DNA of 64,000 bases from Peribacillus sp. ACCC06369 (GTDB taxonomy: Bacteria > Bacillota > Bacilli > Bacillales > DSM-1321): NCBI RefSeq assembly GCF_030348945.1, contig NZ_JAUCEN010000002.1, positions 2,294,001 to 2,358,000 of the forward strand, in the 5' to 3' direction. The notes under the pieces are model-generated. The model had not been told where the DNA came from and did not search any database. It saw nothing but the letters and a program-made list of their open reading frames with translations. Both the position numbers and the translations under genes were made by a program. Positions 63,017 through 64,000 of this stretch are shown piece by piece. Position 1 is the first letter of the stretch; the number at the start of each line of letters is the position of its first letter.

Positions 63017-63768
63017 CAAACATAAACAAACGGTTATTGAATGATCGTGTAGCCTTAAATGTACTAGCAAACAGTGTAGAAAATGCAGTGGAAGTCTTTG
63101 AAGCAGCGGAAGGCCATGTATTGGTTGGTGTACTCTCAAAGGATTATCCAACTGTGGAAGCTGGTGTTACAGCAATGAAAGAATACGGGGAAGCCATTGA
63201 TGAGGCCGTTTCCATAGGATTGGGCGCGGGCGATAATAGACAGGCAGCAGTTGTCGCAGAAATTGCAAAATACTATCCAGGCAGTCATATTAATCAGGTT
63301 TTTCCGGCTGTAGGTGCTACAAGGGCTAATTTAGGTGAGAAGGATAGCTGGATAAATTCACTTGTTTCTCCAACGGGGAAAGTCGGTTATGTGAATATTT
63401 CGACTGGTCCTGTAAGTGCAGGTGCAAGTGAAACGGCCATTGTGCCTATCAAAGCTGCCATTGCGCTGGTTCGCGATATGGGAGGAAATGCATTGAAATA
63501 CTTCCCGATGAAAGGCCTGAAGCATGAAGATGAGTATCGTGCTGTGGCAAAAGCTTGTGGTGAAGAGGGATTTGCTTTGGAACCAACAGGCGGAATCGAT
63601 TTAAATAATTTCGAGACCATACTGGAAATTGCATTGGAAGCAAAAGTGCCTAAAGTCATTCCCCATGTCTATTCTTCCATCATCGATGAAGAAACTGGAA
63701 AAACGAATGGGGAGGATGTACGGAAATTATTAGCCATAACAAAACAATTGGTTGAAAAACATGCCTAA
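63013..63768 (+). CDS. dgaF: 2-dehydro-3-deoxy-phosphogluconate aldolase (DgaF-like)
   Basis: This 251-residue aldolase is of the DgaF (KdgF-type) family rather than Eda. It has VGVLSKDYPTVEAGVTAMKEYG near residue 37, GAGDNRQAAVVAEIAKYYPGSHINQVFPAVGATRA near 75, and MGGNALKYFPMKGLKHEDE near 157 with the candidate Schiff-base lysine. It splits KDGP into pyruvate and glyceraldehyde 3-phosphate. ATG overlaps the dgaE stop by 4 nt. Confidence 0.88.
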   Translation: MTNINKRLLNDRVALNVLANSVENAVEVFEAAEGHVLVGVLSKDYPTVEAGVTAMKEYGEAIDEAVSIGLGAGDNRQAAVVAEIAKYYPGSHINQVFPAVGATRANLGEKDSWINSLVSPTGKVGYVNISTGPVSAGASETAIVPIKAAIALVRDMGGNALKYFPMKGLKHEDEYRAVAKACGEEGFALEPTGGIDLNNFETILEIALEAKVPKVIPHVYSSIIDEETGKTNGEDVRKLLAITKQLVEKHA

Positions 63769-64000
63769 AAGGATTGTGGCATTCGGGGAAGTAATGATGC
63801 GTTTGCAGGTACCAGGGTATGAATTGCTATCACAGGCTAACACTCTGCAATACTCCTTTTCAGGCACGGGGGTAAATGTTGCTTCTGCTATGACCAAGCT
63901 TGGACATGATGGATATCTTGTTACAAAATTACCGGATAACCCCCTTGGGGATTCAGCGGTTTCGGCTTTGCAGCGCTTAGGAATTGGACGGAACTTCATC
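63761..64000 (+). CDS. kdgK: 2-keto-3-deoxygluconate kinase, N-terminal part (cut by window end)
   Basis: The first 80 codons of a PfkB/ribokinase-type sugar kinase are present: RIVAFGEVMMRLQVPG, FSGTGVNVASAMTKLGHDGYL and LPDNPLGDSAVSALQRLGI. The order dgaE-dgaF-kdgK suggests KDG kinase. It overlaps dgaF by 8 nt. Confidence 0.8.
   Translation, partial: MPKRIVAFGEVMMRLQVPGYELLSQANTLQYSFSGTGVNVASAMTKLGHDGYLVTKLPDNPLGDSAVSALQRLGIGRNFI

Overview
The window is low-GC, Gram-positive, spore-former DNA. It carries sspO, sspP, sspN and tlp spore-protein genes, and the gene order around acnA(citB)-yneN-sspN-tlp-yneP-yneQ-yneR-plsY-yneT-parE-parC is the one known from Bacillus subtilis. It also has a TPP riboswitch-led thiamine operon, CcpA cre sites and strong AGGAGG-type ribosome binding sites. 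A Bacillaceae chromosome (Bacillus/Peribacillus-like) is the best reading; the genus is inference.

Layout. (1) 1-5746: the end of a sigma-54 enhancer-binding regulator, a clear -24/-12 promoter, then an acyl-CoA dehydrogenase, a BadI-like ring-opening hydrolase, a CoA ligase and a BadH-like dehydrogenase. Together they look like a cyclohexanecarboxylate-type alicyclic acid pathway. (2) 5747-13466: TPP riboswitch and tenA-ykoEDC-tenI-thiO-thiS-thiG-thiF (thiamine salvage, HMP-type ECF uptake and thiazole synthesis). (3) 13467-30233: conserved core with spore proteins, aconitase, thioredoxin-like protein, thioesterase, Nudix, HemAT, PlsY, and LexA-box-led parE-parC. (4) 30234-44029: a second and a third sigma-54 unit. 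One encodes acyl-CoA ligase, two acyl-CoA dehydrogenases, an SDR and two MaoC-type proteins, followed by a PAS/AAA+/Fis regulator. The other encodes a complete branched-chain-amino-acid-type ABC importer behind a roughly 500-nt leader. Both carry perfect cre matches downstream of the promoter, and both have the same 12-nt motif 110-130 bp upstream. (5) 44030-53704: peptidoglycan-sugar recycling genes murQ-murR-murP-mupG-nagZ-namZ, then nagP. (6) 53705-60600: accessory genes: DUF1801 protein, Gfo/Idh/MocA oxidoreductase, a 21-bp-period repeat array between two terminators, a divergent MFS pump/MarR pair, an orphan sigma-54-like promoter, a truncated GNAT, and a divergent secreted-protein/membrane-peptide pair. 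(7) 60826-end: amidohydrolase-dgaE-dgaF-kdgK, an amino-sugar-acid catabolic operon cut by the window end.

How the genes fit together. The sigma-54 units look like a carbon-source-responsive regulon for unusual carboxylic acids: import (liv-type), CoA activation, dehydrogenation, hydration, oxidation and hydrolytic ring cleavage. They bracket a block of housekeeping genes. The cell-wall cluster degrades MurNAc-GlcNAc fragments outside the cell (NagZ, NamZ), imports them (MurP, NagP) and processes them inside (MupG, MurQ) under MurR and CcpA. Functional calls rest on recognisable motifs and remembered family sequences; no database search was run.
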